Of a stretch of DNA of 64,000 bases, positions 62,479 through 64,000 are shown in pieces. Position numbers and translations under genes: made by a program. Under the pieces are notes generated by a model, which searched no databases, had not been told where the DNA came from, and saw only the letters and a program-made list of their open reading frames with translations. Source of the DNA: Agrobacterium salinitolerans (GTDB lineage Bacteria; Pseudomonadota; Alphaproteobacteria; Rhizobiales; Rhizobiaceae); the NCBI RefSeq assembly GCF_002008225.1, contig NZ_MRDH01000002.1, positions 124,001 to 188,000 on the forward strand, in the 5' to 3' direction. Within the stretch, counting starts at the first letter, position 1; each line of letters opens with the position of its first letter.

Positions 62479-63201
62479 ATGGCAAGCCTTGAAACCACGT
62501 TGCAGCTGCTGTCACCCTATCCTCCGGGATGGGGCGGCACCCTTTTGAAGGGTGCGGCGTCGACGCTTGCCATTTCCGCCGGTGCTTACCTCATCGGCAT
62601 CGTCATCGGGCTTGCCGGCGCACTCGGCAAGCTTTCGGGCAACAGGCCGCTCGGCCTGCTGCTCAATCTCTACACCACGGCCATCCGCGCCGTTCCCGAA
62701 CTGATCCTCATTGTCGGGCTCTATTATGCCGGGACGGACGGTCTCAACCGGCTGCTGCTGCTCGCCGGCATGCCGCCGCTGGAGGTCAACGGTTTCGTTG
62801 CCGCCGTTGCAGTTCTGGGTTTCGTGCAGGGCGCCTATATGACCGAGGTGCTGCGCGGCGCGATCCTTGCCATTCCGAACGGGCAAATCGAGGCGGCGCG
62901 CGCCTTCGGCATGCCACCGGCGCTTCGGTTCCGCCGGGTTATCCTGCCGGCCCTGCTGCCGAATGCACTGCCGGGGCTCGCCAATCTCTGGCTTGCGGTG
63001 ACGAAGGACAGCGCGCTGGTGGCTGTTGTCGGTTACCAGGAACTGGCGCTCGCGACGCGGTTGGCAGGCGCCAGCACCAAGCAATATTTCCTGTTCTTCC
63101 TCGCGGCGGCATTTCTCTATCTCGCCATCACGCTCGTCTCCAATCTCGTCTTTTCACTGCTGGAACGCCGGGTGCGGCGCGGCCAGCCGGCTTTGGCGTA
63201 A
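62479..63201 (+). CDS. polar amino acid ABC transporter permease (HisQ-like)
   Basis: A 240-residue permease with about five helices. Motifs include LYTTAIRAVPELILIVGLYY and the EAA loop EAARAFGMPPALRFRRVILP. The start MASLETTLQLLSPYPPGWGG lies 12 bases after the binding-protein gene. It pairs with the next product. Confidence 0.92.
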   Translation: MASLETTLQLLSPYPPGWGGTLLKGAASTLAISAGAYLIGIVIGLAGALGKLSGNRPLGLLLNLYTTAIRAVPELILIVGLYYAGTDGLNRLLLLAGMPPLEVNGFVAAVAVLGFVQGAYMTEVLRGAILAIPNGQIEAARAFGMPPALRFRRVILPALLPNALPGLANLWLAVTKDSALVAVVGYQELALATRLAGASTKQYFLFFLAAAFLYLAITLVSNLVFSLLERRVRRGQPALA

Positions 63202-63213
63202 GGGGGGAACGGC

Positions 63214-63903
63214 ATGGATTTTTCCTGGGTCGCCAAATATTGGCCGCTGCTTCTGTCCGGCGCGTGGCAGACGCTGGCGCTGCTCGTCATCTCCGTCAGC
63301 ATCGGTTTCGTGCTCGCCATCGGGCTTGCCTTTGCGCAGGTCAGCGGCGGGCGGGTGACGAAAATTCTGGCGCGGGCCTATTGCACCTTCTTTCGCGGAA
63401 CGCCGCTGCTCATCCAGCTCTGGCTGCTTTATTACGGCGTCGGCTCGCTTCTGCCGATGGTCCCAGGCCTCCGGCAAAGTTTTATGTGGCCGGTGCTGCG
63501 CGAAGGGTTCTTCTTCGCGGCCGTCAGCTTCACGCTGAATTATGCGGCCTATGAGGCGGAGGTGCTGCGCGGCGCGCTGCTGGCGGTGCCGAAGGGCGAG
63601 CTGGAGGCGGGCAGGGCTTTCGGCATGGGCCGCTTCACCCTCATTCGACGCATCTGGCTGCCGCGCGCGATCCGCATCGCGCTGCCGACCATCGCTGGCG
63701 AGGTGGTGATGCAGTTGAAAGCCACGCCGCTTGCTTTCACCGTGACGGTCATGGACCTTTACGCCGTCGCCTACAAGGTGCGGCAGGATACGCTTCTGGT
63801 CTATGAGCCGCTGATCGTCGTAACCGTCTTTTATCTCATTCTCACCGCCATCATCGCCCGCTGTTTCGGCCTTGTCGAACGGCAGGTGCCGGTCCGTCGG
63901 TAA
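63214..63903 (+). CDS. polar amino acid ABC transporter permease (HisM-like)
   Basis: A 229-residue permease beginning MDFSWVAKYWPLLLSGAWQT, with the coupling loop EAGRAFGMGRFTLIRRIWLP and FFRGTPLLIQLWLLYYGVGS. GGGGGGAACGGC precedes the ATG, 12 bases after the HisQ-like gene. Together with it forms the channel. A gap of 19 bases leads to the methyltransferase gene. Confidence 0.92.
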   Translation: MDFSWVAKYWPLLLSGAWQTLALLVISVSIGFVLAIGLAFAQVSGGRVTKILARAYCTFFRGTPLLIQLWLLYYGVGSLLPMVPGLRQSFMWPVLREGFFFAAVSFTLNYAAYEAEVLRGALLAVPKGELEAGRAFGMGRFTLIRRIWLPRAIRIALPTIAGEVVMQLKATPLAFTVTVMDLYAVAYKVRQDTLLVYEPLIVVTVFYLILTAIIARCFGLVERQVPVRR

Positions 63904-63922
63904 ACATTCAAGGAGTATCACC

Positions 63923-64000
63923 ATGGGCACTATCCGTATTCTCGACGGCGGCATGAGCCGCGAATTGCAGCGGCTCGGCGCCGAGCTGAAACAGCCGGAA
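63923..64000 (+). CDS. homocysteine S-methyltransferase family protein, N-terminal fragment
   Basis: Twenty-six codons before the window ends: MGTIRILDGGMSRELQRLGA and EL then KQPE. The LDGGMSRELQRLG opening is that of the homocysteine/selenocysteine methyltransferase family (MmuM-like, zinc enzymes). AAGGAG precedes the ATG. It immediately follows the amino acid importer operon and is probably cotranscribed, suggesting import of a methyl-donor amino acid such as S-methylmethionine. The family is likely, the substrate is inferred. Confidence 0.7.
   Translation, partial: MGTIRILDGGMSRELQRLGAELKQPE

Overview
The window reads as alphaproteobacterial chromosome from the Rhizobiaceae, most likely the Agrobacterium group. 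Reasons: a SciP-type cell-cycle regulator at the left edge, a eukaryote-like type II glutamine synthetase with a sigma-54 promoter, a RutR-controlled reductive pyrimidine catabolism operon, a DUF6867 gene inside the liv operon, and three families of mosaic palindromic intergenic repeats of the rhizobial type. Genes are densely packed, base use looks even, and I see no rRNA, tRNA, CRISPR array, transposase or integrase. Species-level identity is an inference.

Layout. 0-2.4 kb: partial sciP, a DUF2793 protein and cysQ. 2.7-8.5 kb: a complete branched-chain amino acid ABC operon (livH, livM, livG, livF, DUF6867, binding protein) ending in a clean terminator. 8.6-14.5 kb: a small ATPase, then an operon of a short-chain dehydrogenase, a very large permease-histidine kinase-receiver fusion and its LuxR-type response regulator. 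14.7-16.5 kb: glnII and a divergent DUF2735 gene. 16.8-22.8 kb: the urea transporter urtABCDE. 23.0-32.7 kb: a secreted esterase and the urease gene set (ureD, A, B, C, E, F, G) with extra passengers (GFA-family protein, LprI-like protein, a GT29-like accessory protein, a TIGR02117 protein, a peroxiredoxin). 32.7-38.4 kb: a Crp/Fnr regulator with a perfect FNR/FixK-type box upstream, and an RND efflux pump. 38.9-47.4 kb: a pyrimidine ABC transporter, Nudix hydrolase, dihydropyrimidinase, a DUF559 protein, a beta-ureidopropionase and divergent rutR with a RutR-like operator between. 47.5-49.8 kb: small conserved genes, a truncated haemoglobin, and a MntA/HepT toxin-antitoxin pair whose toxin gene carries an in-frame amber codon. 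49.8-60.2 kb: a surface-polysaccharide locus (phosphomannomutase, Wzz-like chain-length protein, WecG-type and other glycosyltransferases, Tat-exported GH10 glycosidase, GNAT protein). 60.9-64 kb: a polar amino acid ABC transporter followed by the start of a homocysteine methyltransferase.

The dominant theme is nitrogen acquisition. Amino acids, urea and pyrimidines are imported by dedicated ABC systems, urease and the pyrimidine pathway release ammonia, and GlnII assimilates it. The most unusual single gene is the 1131-residue permease-kinase fusion with a cysteine-rich linker; the clearest lesion is the amber-interrupted hepT; the least assigned pathway is the polysaccharide cluster with its own exported glycosidase. 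Most generic features are standard for the group, and I do not see evidence for a wholly new defence or mobile system.
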